Origin: a bacterium
GTDB lineage: Bacteria; Hinthialibacterota; Hinthialibacteria; H5-UNCL2
DNA length: 64,000 bases
Direction of reading: 5' to 3'
Assembly (NCBI GenBank): GCA_015075175.1
Contig: JABTUV010000004.1
Location: 1-64,000 of the forward strand
Shown here: positions 27,985 to 37,540 of the stretch, piece by piece
Layout of the letters: each line of letters begins with the position of its first letter
Position numbering within the stretch: the stretch's first letter is position 1
The notes under the pieces: generated by a model
The model's input: only the letters and a program-made list of their open reading frames with translations
Databases searched by the model: none
Told to the model about the DNA's origin: nothing
Program-made: the position numbers and the translations under genes

Positions 27985-30593
27985 ATGCCCAGGCCCCTGT
28001 CCGCTCCAGTCGAGACGCCCATTACCAAGGAGACCTACTGCGCGGGATGGCGCGGCTGCTGCCGTCGCACCGCGCGGGCGATTCCGGCCTGGAGACGGCC
28101 GCCAGATCGCGCGCCTGTCGGACGCCTGCCTCGCTTCTGCCTTCCAACGGGCGCTGGAGCAGGCCCCCGCCGTTGCCGCCCAGTGGCTGGCGGTCGCCCC
28201 TCGGCGGGTACGGCCGCCGCCAGTCAATCCCTGCTCCGACCTGGATATTCTCATCCTGCATCGCCCTGGCTACAGCGAGGAGGAAGAGGCGGTGATGAAG
28301 GCCTCTTCCACCAGTTGTGGGACATGGACCTTGGTTAGCCACTGACCCGCACGCCCGAGGACTGCGAGCGGGTCGTGGAGGAAGACCACGTCACCACCAC
28401 GGCGCTCCTGGAGCATCGCCTCCTCTGCGGCTCGCGCGCCATCTTCGAGGAGTTCCAGCGCAGGTTCTTCGACGCCCTGTCCGGACCGCGACTGGAGCGG
28501 TTCCTGGAGGCCAAGTTGCGCGAATTGGACGAACGTTGGCGGCGCTTCGGCTACGCCATCAACGTGGCCCAGCCCGACCTCAAGCTCTCGCCCGGCGGCC
28601 TGCGCGAGTACCACTTCGCCCTGTGGGTAGCCCTGGCCCGTTATCGCGCCCCCGGCTTGGAGCCGCTGGTCGAGCGCGGCGTGCTCTACCGAGGGCAACT
28701 GGCCGACTATGAGCGCGCGCTCGATTTCATTCTGCGCATGAGACACGAATTGCACTTCTGCGCCCGCCGTCCCACCGACCAGCTGGTCTACGAATGGCAC
28801 GAGCCGGTCGCGCAGGGCCTCGGCTACCGCGACGAGGGCCACGTGCTGGCCGAGGAACGCATGATGCGCAATTACTTTCGCGCCGCCCACCATCTTTATT
28901 CGCTCTCCCAAGTCGTCGCCAGTCATTGCCGGCACGCCGAAAGCGAGAGAACCACCGTCGTCTGCCGCGATCCCCGCGTGCCCGAAGGAACTGTCATCGC
29001 GGGCCGCGAGGTCATGCTGCCCGATCGCTTCTGGAACCTCCAGTCCAGTCCCATGCGGCTGTTTGATTTTCTGGAGTTCATGCACGACCATCCCGACCTG
29101 GCGCTCTCGGGAGTGAGCCGCTTTCGCGCCAGTGAAGCCGTGGCGGGCTTCGACTCGACGCTGCGCCTGCGCTCGCCGGTGGGCCAGCGGTTCTTGGCGC
29201 TGCTCTCGCCTCCCGTCGGCGCGGGGCGCAGCCTGCGTCTCATGCAGGAACTCGGCCTCCTGGAGCGGCTCATGCCTGCCTGGAAACGCGTGCGCAACCT
29301 CGTGCGGAAGGACCTCTACCATCATTACGCCGTGGACGAGCATCTGCTTCTGGCCGTCGAACTCTTGGAGAACATCCCGGAAGCCGCCGGACCCGAGGAG
29401 GCGCGCCTGGCCCGCCTCTGGAAGGCCGTCCCGCGCCGCGACCTCCTGCGTTTGGCGGTTCTCCTGCACGACGTCGGGAAGGGAAGCGGCAAGGACCACT
29501 CCCTCGAGGGGGCCTTCGTCGCCGAGCGTTTCGCCCGCGCCCTCGGCCTCTCCCAGCCCGAGAGTGCGCTGGTCAAGTGGCTGGTGGAAAACCACCTGCT
29601 CATGGGCGAACTGATCCGCAGCGCCGACCTTTCCTCCCACGACGTGCTGGTGGAATTCGCGCGCAAGGTCAAAAGCCAGGATTCTCTCGATCTGCTTTAT
29701 CTGCTTACTTACGTTGACATTCGCGCCGTGGCGCCCGGTATGATGACGGCCTGGAAGCTGTCACAGTTGGATCGACTTTACCGCAACGCCACGGAGCTCC
29801 TCTCCGCGGAACAGGTTCCCTCGCGCCAGGAGACCCGCGGGCGGCGCATCCAGGGCCTTCTGGAGAATCTCCCCGAGGGCGTCGAACTGGAGGTCCTGCA
29901 CAAGCACCTGGCCAACCTGCCCAAGGATTACGCCCTCTACACGTCGCCGGCCCTGGTCGCCCGGCACATCCACGCCGTCTCCCAGCATGCGCCCGGTTCC
30001 CCCGTTGTGCGCTTCTCCGGCAACGGCCACACCGAACCTCTCGAGATCATCGTCGTCACCGAGGACCGCATCGGGCTATTTTACCTCTTATGCAGCGCCT
30101 GCCTTTCCGAGAATCTTTCCATTCACGATGCGCGCCTCGATCACTATGACGACAACCTGATTCTGGATACATTGTACTGTTTTGCGCGTCCCGAGGGGAC
30201 GGTCATGGAGGGGAACGGCTGGCATTGGTGGAAGAGAAGATACGGCGCAACCTGGCGCGCACGCAGTTGCCCCTGGTGCAACGACCGGCGCCCGTCGCGG
30301 CCGTGGGAAAACGGGGCGTGCGCTTCAAGTTCCGCATGGGCGTGCGCTTGCGAAACGACATCTCGCGCGACTTCACCGTGCTGGAGGTGCGCACCCTGGA
30401 CCGCATGGGTCTCCTGCAGGCCATCGCGGGCACCCTGGTCCAATTCAACTGCAACATCCGCTTCGCCCGCATCAACACCGAGGGCCTTCGCGCCACGGAC
30501 TCGTTCTATATCACCGACCGCGAGGGCAGGCGCATTGAGGACTCCGCCCGCTTGAAGGCTTTAACCTCCGCGCTGGAGGAGATCCTCTCCTAA
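27985..30593 (+). CDS. glnD: [protein-PII] uridylyltransferase / uridylyl-removing enzyme, frameshifted
   Basis: A bifunctional nitrogen sensor that uridylylates PII under nitrogen limitation and removes UMP when glutamine is high. The nucleotidyltransferase core is LGGYGRRQSIP(x)SDLDILILHRPG (read from two frames, about 28205-28270), followed by the GlnD-specific LKLSPGGLREYHFALWV. An HD domain carries LLHDVGKGSGKDHSLEG. Two C-terminal ACT domains follow (EDRIGLFYLL and VRTLDRMGLLQAIAGTL). The long central segment 28375-30225 is one clean frame; breaks lie near 28050-28350 and 30225. Length of about 870 codons fits the family. The exact start is uncertain because of N-terminal frame breaks. 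No glnB or glnA is adjacent. Confidence 0.88.
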
Positions 30594-30652
30594 GGCGGCG
30601 CTCTTTGACTGCTGTCAAAAATGGGCCGCGACAGAGTTGCGAGAGAAAGAAG

Positions 30653-30732
30653 AACCGAGTCCTCGAGTAGCGGCCCGCCGAGATCCTCGTCTTGATGTGA
30701 GATGTTGCTTCGGGCCGCGTATCGAGAGGACG
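30653..30732. repeat. approximately 80-bp dispersed palindromic element, copy 2
   Basis: Same two end sequences as 1681-1760 (GAGTCCTCGAGTAGCGGCCC and GGGCCGCGTATCGAGAGGAC) with a different 27-30 base centre. It lies in the 300-base space between the convergent glnD and URO-D-family genes, which holds nothing else that I recognise. Confidence 0.75.
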
Positions 30733-30892
30733 GGCTGGATGCGCGCAGGCCGTTCTTGGAGCTGCCGCGGTTTACATGCTCTACGGTTGAGGCGATGCCT
30801 CGTGAGCGACTGTCCCTGCCGGGAGAAGTAGAACCGGAGAGGAGCGTGAGGGGTCTTTCCATCCCTCGCGGGCCTATTGGCGCCCGCCGGCG

Positions 30893-31933
30893 TTACGGCG
30901 TCGTATACCCCTCGCGCGTAAACGCTCTCGCCTCGTCAAACAATGCGACCGCATTTTCTGCGGGTACGTCCGGCTTGATGTGATGATCGGGCCCGCAGAT
31001 GTAACCGCCGCCGCGCCCCAGGTTCTCAATGCATCGCCGCACCTCATCGCGCACCTCATCCGGCGTGCGCCACGGCAGCCGCTGTGTGTTGACGCCGCCG
31101 AAGAACGTGATGTGTTTCCCGTATTCGGCCTTCAAGTGACTTGCGGATATGGGCAGCGTGTGGAGTTGCACGGTCTCCCACACGTCCAACCCGATGTCGA
31201 TCAGGTCCGGCAACACCTCGACAACGTTGCCGCAGGAGTGAAACCAGATGAACTTGCCGCGTCGCCTGCCAAGCTCGAAGAGTTTCGCATAACGCGGCTT
31301 TAGAAAGGTCCGCCAGTGGTCAGGCGAAATCATCATCGCCCGCTGTGTGGCGAAGTCATCGCCTAGGCAGAGAATGGGCATGGAGTCTCCACAGGCGTAA
31401 AGGAGCGCCTCACAGTATTGATACACGTGTTGGAACACGCCTTCCAAGGCCGCCTCAAAAAGGACCGGCTCGGCGATCATTTTCACCATGCCCTCCTCCA
31501 TGCCGAAGAGGTCGCACACGCGGCAAAAGAGTGGGACCCAATACGGCCCGCGCACGGCGTACTCTTGCGAGAGCTGTGCGGCTTCCCGCGCGGCGGCGGC
31601 GTAGTCGTAGTCGTCGACCCTTGGCCAGGCGTAGCTCTCGATCTCCTGCGTGGTGCTGGCGTGAGCGAGAGGATGCAACATGAGGCAGCCGTATCCGACG
31701 CCCGACAGCGTGCCCCATTCGGTCATGGGATGGCCGTCCGGTGTCGTCCGTGGATGAAGGCAGGGGGCGGACACGATGCGGCCGTCCAGCCCCAGGCAAA
31801 CCGGCACGGCCGTCGGATCGATCCCGAGCGCCGCGGCGATGGCCTCGCAGTTCTCGACGGCGATGGCGTCCACGGGAATCCGGTCGGGAATCTCGTGGCG
31901 TATCGCCGCCAGTTGCCGCTCGCGCGAATTCAT
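30893..31933 (-). CDS. uroporphyrinogen decarboxylase (URO-D) family protein
   Basis: A 346-residue URO-D-like protein, more similar in style to MtaA/CmuA-type methyltransferases than to HemE. The ATG at 31933 (MNSRERQLAAIRHEIPDRIP) is the natural start; a longer open frame upstream is Rhs remnant sequence. Features are EWGTLSGVGYGCLML, LGDDFATQRAMMISPDHWRTFLKP, WFHSCGNVVEVLPDLIDIG (the His-Ser-Cys-Gly segment conserved in this class) and FFGGVNTQRLP near the C-terminus (GGGYICGPDHHIKPDVP). HSCGN supplies a potential Zn ligand. Stand-alone members in polysaccharide degraders have unknown substrates. It lies just downstream of the Rhs array and may owe its 5' flank to that rearrangement. Confidence 0.88.
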   Translation of the reverse strand: MNSRERQLAAIRHEIPDRIPVDAIAVENCEAIAAALGIDPTAVPVCLGLDGRIVSAPCLHPRTTPDGHPMTEWGTLSGVGYGCLMLHPLAHASTTQEIESYAWPRVDDYDYAAAAREAAQLSQEYAVRGPYWVPLFCRVCDLFGMEEGMVKMIAEPVLFEAALEGVFQHVYQYCEALLYACGDSMPILCLGDDFATQRAMMISPDHWRTFLKPRYAKLFELGRRRGKFIWFHSCGNVVEVLPDLIDIGLDVWETVQLHTLPISASHLKAEYGKHITFFGGVNTQRLPWRTPDEVRDEVRRCIENLGRGGGYICGPDHHIKPDVPAENAVALFDEARAFTREGYTTP

Positions 31934-31935
31934 AT

Positions 31936-32125
31936 CACAGTGTGGTAATCGTGCGGAATGTAACTTCCGTCCTCCAGGTCCACGCGCTCCACCAGCCCGT
32001 CCAAGTCGTAGGTGTACTCGAACGAGGCAAACTCCTCCCCCGTCGCACTCTTGTTGCGCAGCGCCGTCAGGTACCCGTAAGTCTCGTCGTACTCGTATTC
32101 CACGTAAGCCCCGTTCTCCAGCTCT
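31936..32125 (-). pseudogene. Rhs core remnant (third copy)
   Basis: The minus strand encodes ENGAYVEYEYDETYGYLTAL, then a stretch ending VDLEDGSYIPHDY. The same block occurs within the Rhs-A core at about 35975-36125 with high nucleotide identity. It has no start, no toxin and no partner, and stops just before the URO-D gene. It is the distal scrap expected at the end of an array of displaced Rhs cassettes. Confidence 0.8.
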
Positions 32126-32178
32126 CGACACCTACCGGAACCGGACCGTTGCTGTCTTGGGGAAAGCGAATGTGACCT

Positions 32179-32928
32179 TCAGTCAACAACTAAGAGCGGC
32201 TCAAAGTACGCTCCACGCAGTTTCAACCGCTCATATTCAGACTTGAATCTCGAAGTAACGATCGTTATCCAACCCGCCTCGGCGCGAAAGATATCGAGTT
32301 GGACATTTGCGACCTTGCGGCGATAAAGCACGCGCCGCTTGGCCAACACCGTTCCGCCCAACCCGCACGCGCTGCACGGCGTGTATCTGCTGTACGACGC
32401 AGGCGCCAGCACGTCGTAATACGGTGAACTCAATTCCACGTACTTCCAAGGAAGCGCCCACTTTGAGCTTCCGGAAACAACATCGCATGGAACTGCAACA
32501 GGCAGGCGAAGCCCCGCTGATGTCAAGGCTTCGACCACGCCGGCATCGATTATGAAGCCGATCCCGATTCCGTCGAAGCACAACTCCACTGGCCTGCCGC
32601 GAGTCTTTCCTGCCAAGCTCCCAAACTCGACTCCCGGCACGATTAGTTCCGGAGGGACGACTCCCGCAAGCGAAGTCCGTATCTCGCAAAGCCGGTCCCA
32701 ACTCACCGCAATCGGCGAGTCTGGGGTCCTCGCAATTATCGCAGCCTGGGGAAAATTTCGAAGGTCCATTTCTGGAAAGACCCGCCCGGTCGCAAAACCA
32801 CGACGCCCGCAGGCAGGGCATTTCTCCAATACGGGAACTGTCCACGGTCGCATTGCGTTATGGAAGCATCCGCGGTCGATCAGCTCACCGTCGCCGCGCA
32901 ATTGATAGTAGTGGACTGCGTTCGTCAC
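32179..32928 (-). CDS. double-CxxCG-motif protein, probable immunity protein for the Rhs-A toxin (SitI6-like)
   Basis: A 249-residue soluble protein (MTNAVHYYQLRGDGELIDRG). It has two CxxCG zinc-type motifs, CPACGRRG (about residue 37) and CSACGLGG (about residue 187), the layout of the SitI6 / double-CXXCG immunity family paired with SitA6-type toxins in Myxococcus. It starts 12 bases after the stop of the toxin-domain frame, on the same strand, exactly where an immunity gene is expected. It has no signal peptide, fitting a cytoplasmic antidote. It is intact although its toxin gene is interrupted. Family assignment is from motif memory; immunity function is inferred from context. Confidence 0.75.
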   Translation of the reverse strand: MTNAVHYYQLRGDGELIDRGCFHNAMRPWTVPVLEKCPACGRRGFATGRVFPEMDLRNFPQAAIIARTPDSPIAVSWDRLCEIRTSLAGVVPPELIVPGVEFGSLAGKTRGRPVELCFDGIGIGFIIDAGVVEALTSAGLRLPVAVPCDVVSGSSKWALPWKYVELSSPYYDVLAPASYSRYTPCSACGLGGTVLAKRRVLYRRKVANVQLDIFRAEAGWITIVTSRFKSEYERLKLRGAYFEPLLVVD

Positions 32929-32940
32929 GCATGTTTCCTT

Positions 32941-33375
32941 TCAAAATGGAGATCCGCCAAACTCCTCTACCATCTCATCCCAGGTGCACTGGATGAATGC
33001 CTCGATTTCATCCTTGCTCGCGCCTCCCCTGTGCTCATCGATGAACTCCCTCCACGCACGGTTCCAACGGCCGCCCCTTCCCCCTGTCCCGTCTCCAAAG
33101 TGAATAAAATCGTTAAACTCTTTTGATACTCCCACGCAATAGTCGTCCACGTTAATTCCGCTCTTGTCGAACCAGTTGATATAGAACTCATTGCCCCTGA
33201 ACTCGGGCGTGAGGTGGTGTTTGATCTGGCCAGGCTTCAGATCCGCTTTGACGCCGCTCTTCTTTGCCCACGTCAGGGTGCAGCGAAGCCCGCCTTTCGC
33301 TCCCTTCTTCCCGACACCTTCTAGTATTTCGCGTCCGATCAACGTGCAGGCCTTCGCGCCCCCCTTGCATGCAAG
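32941..33375 (-). CDS. C-terminal toxin domain of Rhs-A (SitA6/DUF2380-like), detached by IS insertion
   Basis: About 133 residues from LIGREILEGVGKKG to the stop at 32941. It contains IKHHLTPEFRGNEFYINWF, KSGINVDDYCVGV, HFGDGTGGRGGRWNRAWREF and EAFIQCTWDEMVEEFG. This order (HH, a GI(N/D)xDD strand, IHxGDGxGG-WNxxWR, then an AxxMxxxFG helix) is that of the SitA6/TIGR02269 (DUF2380) polymorphic toxin domain; the His residues suggest a nuclease-like metal site. In the present sequence it lacks its own start and is separated from the Rhs core by IS copy 1. Conceptual removal of the IS joins it in frame to the core. Confidence 0.75.
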   Translation of the reverse strand, partial: LACKGGAKACTLIGREILEGVGKKGAKGGLRCTLTWAKKSGVKADLKPGQIKHHLTPEFRGNEFYINWFDKSGINVDDYCVGVSKEFNDFIHFGDGTGGRGGRWNRAWREFIDEHRGGASKDEIEAFIQCTWDEMVEEFGGSPF

Positions 33376-34753
33376 GGGCGTGCCCCCTGTAAACTTTACC
33401 AGTGGGAATGTTAGGATCTCCGGTCAACAGGAGGTCCAAGATGAAGAGGAGTTTGCGGTACAACGAGGAGCAGATCATCCGGATTCTGCGGGAGGCGGAG
33501 GCCAACGGTCGTCTGGTGGCGGAGGTGTGCCGCGCAGGGCATTAGCGAGCAGATCCTTCTACCGCTGGCGTCGGAGTCTCGGGGAAATGAGCGTCCCGGA
33601 GGCCTCGTCGGCTGCGGAACCGGAGCGGGAAAACAGTCAGTTGAAGCGGATGGTGGCGGAGCGGGACCTGGAGATCGAAACGATCATGGGCTGTTAAGAA
33701 AAAGTGGTAACGGCGCAACAGCGTCGCGAGAGCGTGGACTTCGCCGCTGACGCGGCTCTCCTCGAACGACGCGGTTGCGCCTTGTTTGAGATCAGCCGTC
33801 CCGGTTACCACTACCAGCCGCAGCGATGATACGGCCCCTGGCCAGGCGCTTCGCGAGATCGCCCGGGAGCGGTGGGCCGGTTATCGCACCGCCTGGGGAG
33901 TGCTGAGGCTGGAAGGAAGTCATCAACCCCAAACGGGTGCACCGGGTGTGGCGCTGAAGGCTTGTCCCAACCCAGGCGCAGGAAGCGCCGGCGACGTGGG
34001 GAGAGGAGTCCAACCCCCGGGCCGAGTATCCGGACCACGTCCGACCCACGACTTCATGGAGGATGCCACCGCGAAGGCCGCAAACTGCGGGTGCTGACGC
34101 TGGTGGATGAGTACACCCGCGAATGCCCGGTGATCGAAGGGATCGCAGGATGAAGGCCAAGGATGATCCGGTGCTGGAGAGGGTGATGAGTGGGGAGACG
34201 CCCCGCACCCGCGCAGCGACAACGGCCCGGAGCCCATCGCCAAGGCGCGCCTCGACCTGGCTGTCGAAGCGGGGCGTAGAGACACCACATCGATCCGGGC
34301 AGTCCGTGGCAGAATCCCTTCGGGGAGAGCCAACGGGCGGCTGCGGGACGAGTGCTTGAACCTGAACTGTTCCAGAATCTCTTGAGGCGAAGGTGGTCGT
34401 CGAGGAGTGGCGCAAAGATTACAACCTGGCCCGGCCGCACAGCAGCCTGGGTTACCGCACCCCGCGCAGCCCCGTGCCGCCTGGCTGAAGGATGGGGCCT
34501 GGCCCCTGAACCCCGGAGTTTATCGCTTTCCGGCCTCCGGAAGAGGGCCAACAAACGAAAGGCAGGGATGGACGTCCCCTGCCCCTCTCCGTACAGGCAC
34601 CGCCACGGCGCTCGGGTCGCTCCAGCGGGCTCATCCTCCGGGCCGGCAAGAGAACTCTATCACGCGGGAGATGAGGTCGACAACCCGCCCTGGTGGCGGC
34701 ATCATAACCCCGGAGGACTAACATTCCCGTGGTAAACAAAATGGGGCTGGACA
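33376..34753 (+). mobile_element. IS3-family (IS407-type) insertion, copy 1, in Rhs-A
   Basis: 1,378 bases, bounded by CAAG at 33372-33375 and 34754-34757 (4-bp target duplication, as IS407-type elements make). Ends are imperfect inverted repeats: GGGCGTGCCCCCTGTAAAC at the left and, in reverse, TGTCCAGCCCCATTTTGTTT at the right; a shared GGGAATGTTAG follows further in. It is more than 90% identical to copy 2 (37541-38928). It lies between the Rhs-A core and its toxin domain. Confidence 0.9.
33441..34488 (+). pseudogene. IS3-family transposase (orfA/orfB), many frameshifts, copy 1
   Basis: OrfA starts at 33441 (MKRSLRYNEEQIIRILREAE) after AGGAGG, with a helix-turn-helix (ASRSFYRWRR) and a leucine-zipper-like stretch (AEPERENSQLKRMVAERDL). 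OrfB fragments carry the integrase core: AGYRTAWGVLRLEG, the first Asp in LTLVDEYTRECPVIEG, and remnants of the SDNGPE and ES-x-NG-x-LRDE regions. At least six frame breaks beyond any programmed orfA-orfB shift are present, so no full transposase can be made as sequenced. Confidence 0.85.
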
Positions 34754-36801
34754 CAAGGCTTGCGGCGGCTTTGGCCCCGCTCAAGTCAGAAATCGCCATC
34801 GCCACATTAAAAACGAACGACCCGTACTCCTCATTCTGCCAGTTCTCAACCGCATCACGAGCCGGTCCAATGACAGGAATGAACCCAACAATATCCTCCC
34901 AGAATCCAGGCTTGTCTTCGGAGAGCCCCGTCAAATCGAGGAACATTACGGGATTGTTCGACGAAAACACGTACAAGTTGGAACCCTCGAATAATTCAGC
35001 GAAAACCGACGGATCCCCACTAATGAACCGCCCGAGTGCCGGCGCGTACCAACGCGCTGCGAAGTCATAAAGCCCCAAATCGGGATCGTACTGCTTGGCG
35101 GTGAGGCGACGTGAGGTTTTCACCAAGGCATCCGTAGGAACACCAAACGCATCGCAGGAATAACGACATCCTGCCAACAGCGATCCGCTGCCGCCAGTGA
35201 GCCCCGCGACGTCTCCCAGCCAACTGTAGTGAAAATACGTGTCCTCCTTTTCGGGGTTACTCGACGTATATGGTGTTGAATAGGTATAAAGGGTCTCCTT
35301 GTGAATCCGACCAACGTCACCGGGAGCGGTATACGTCACCCTCTCTGTCCGGTACGGATCCCCCTCGTCCAGTCCGTCCTGGTCCGAGTCGTACTTCTCA
35401 TCCACGCGCAACTGGTCTAGCCCCAGCGTCTCGTAGCGCAGCCATTTCGTCAGCGTCCAGTCCGGCGTCTCGCCGGTGCTCCAGTTGTCGTTCATGTATA
35501 CAACCTTCTGCGTCCGGTTGCCCCCGCACGCGGGACAGTAGTAGAACTCCACCCGCTTCCACGGCCGCAGATAGAGAAAGCCGGTATCATTGTACACCTT
35601 CCAATGCACGACCTGGATCAGCCGGTTTTCGTGGTCCCAGCTGTAATCCCAGCGCGCCATGGTCTCCCACCAACTCATCATGTCGGGATCGAACAGTTCA
35701 TCCTTGCGAGTCAGGTTCCCATTCAGGTCGTAGCTGTACTCCTCCTTATACCCGTCCGTCCCATCGTCCCACTCTCGCAGCGTCAGTTGATTCAGGTCGT
35801 TGTACGTCAGCGTGAACGTGGTCGCGTTGCTCACATCGTCCGTATGAATATGCTGCGTGCGATTGCCCGCGTTATCATACTGGTACTGATGGCGATAAAC
35901 GGTTGCCGCGCCGCTGGTTTTCTTCCACTCATCCGTCAGCCGGTTCTGGTTGTCGTAATCGTAAAGGATGTACGAATTGTCCTCCAAATCCACGCGCCCA
36001 CCAGCCCGTCCAGGTCGTAAATACTGAACGACGCAAACTCCTCCCCGTCGCGCTCTTGTTGCGCAACGCCGTCAGGTACCCGTAAGTCTCGTCGTACTCG
36101 TATTCCACGTAAGCCCCATTCTCCAGCATGACGGTCTCGACCGCCCCCGCCGCATCGAACGAATAACTCGCCAAAGGCAAGACCCCGTTATCCTGATACA
36201 CGCCCACTACGCGCTGCGCCATATCGTAACTGTAACTCAAACTGGTCTGCTTTTCGCTCTCTTTCATCCAGCTCAAGGTCTTCGTCCGCCCCATCGCGTC
36301 CCGCTGAAAGGAGATGCTCCCATACCCCACGCCCGACCGATACTGCAACCGCCCCAGTTTATCATAGCTGTAATGCACCTGCTCGCTGCATCCCCACGTG
36401 CAGTCCGACACAATGCTCGCCAACTGCCCGGCACTATTATACGCATACTCGACCGTCCCGCTCTGCGTCTGCCCGGTATAATACTTCTTCTGCGTCAACT
36501 TCCCCAAGAGATCATACGCGAACTCGGTTTTCGCCCCGTTGCAGTCAGTAAACGAATCCACCCGCCCCCAGGCGTCGTAATGGTACAGCTCGCCGGCGTC
36601 CGCGGTCGCATCGTCGCCGTAGAAGCTCCGCTGCGTCATGCGCCCCCAGGCGTCGAACTCGTACCCGATCCACTGCCCCAGCGCATCCGTCACGCTCGAC
36701 AACTGCGGCCCGTACTGCAACCGCCCGTAGCCATACGCCGTCGTCACCCCCTCGATCACATCTTCAGACCAGGTACACGCTCGAACATTTTTGGCGAGCG
36801 T

Positions 36802-37188
36802 TTATTCAAGTTCATGCCAGTCTGCAAACGAAAAATACGGTCCGAGCCCCATAGATTGCTGCTCATGCGTGAACACCATCGTCCACTCAAAATTAGCTTG
36901 CGTGATATACATGTCAATGGGTATCCCGGCCCCCGCAATAAACGTCCGTGCTTTCTCAACCGATGGCAATCTCCCCAGGCACTTAAGCACTCCGAGCGCC
37001 ACTTCGCCGACAAATACATAATACTCCTCGGCGTTCTTCAACCGAGTATATTCCTCTTCGGCGCGCGCACCCCGCAGGCAACGCGCGTGCCCATGGGAAA
37101 AAATGTGCCATGCAAAATCCCCGTGGACCCATTTTCCCTTCGCTCGGAGATTGTGCGCCGCAAAAACGCGACGCCAATGCAACCTCAC
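36802..37188 (-). CDS. DUF4275-like protein, probable immunity protein for the Rhs-B toxin
   Basis: About 128 residues. It reads WRRVFAAHNLRAKGKWVH, FAWHIFSHGHARCLRG, NAEEYYVFVGEVALGVLKCL, IPIDMYITQANFEWTMVFTH and MGLGPYFSFADW. The WHIFS, DMYI-x-NFEWT-x-THE and GPYF blocks match my memory of the DUF4275 family. It lies 80 bases after the stop of the Rhs-B toxin end on the same strand, the usual place for an immunity gene. The start is unclear: a GTG at 37188 gives this frame, and an AGGAGGTG site lies some 30 bases further upstream. Rhs-A core sequence resumes straight after its TAA stop. Immunity function is inferred. Confidence 0.65.
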   Translation of the reverse strand: MRLHWRRVFAAHNLRAKGKWVHGDFAWHIFSHGHARCLRGARAEEEYTRLKNAEEYYVFVGEVALGVLKCLGRLPSVEKARTFIAGAGIPIDMYITQANFEWTMVFTHEQQSMGLGPYFSFADWHELE

Positions 37189-37540
37189 TCACGCCGCCTC
37201 CATGCGTTGAAGGCTGAAGCACCGCACCTCCTTCAATGAGAAAACCCATCGCGCCCGGGACCAACATCATTCATCGCACTCAGTTACAATGATTTCTTCA
37301 ACATCTTCCACCGTTAGGGTATCTTCATCGAAAAGTTGCATTACGTCTGCGATATCTTGGAAAACTGACAGTGGATTACATAAATCGAGACCAAACGCAA
37401 TCCATTCATTCACCGTTCCCGTGCCCTCGGCATGGTGAGTAAATGATAAAGCAGCCGCAAAACTGTAAAAGACGTGTTGGTCACAACCGGGCTTCGGCAA
37501 TCGTGAGGATGATAATGTGGCCGCCCTCCCTCTCCGGCAG

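Larger units (their letters stand above)
32941..36801 (-). pseudogene. Rhs-A: Rhs repeat protein fragment with toxin end, interrupted by IS copy 1
   Basis: An orphan Rhs cassette without an N-terminus. It begins right after the stop of the upstream putative immunity gene (TLAKNVRACTWSEDVIEG), has many YD repeats (YEFDAWGRMTQRSF, YAYNSAGQLASIV, YSYDKLGRLQYRSG), one frameshift near 36020, then the Rhs core end RWYAPALGRFISGDP and NLYVFSSNNPVMFLDLTGL. A pre-toxin segment (DIVGFIPVIGPARDAV) follows. IS copy 1 (33376-34753) then splits it from the toxin domain. Full Rhs proteins are cell-surface or secreted shells delivering the C-terminal toxin; this fragment cannot be expressed that way on its own. 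A small CPACGG motif sits inside the YD region. Confidence 0.85.

Noticed and set aside
31934-32131. N-terminal extension of the URO-D-family protein
   Set aside because: The extra 66 codons are out-of-frame Rhs core remnant; the family start is the ATG at 31933.
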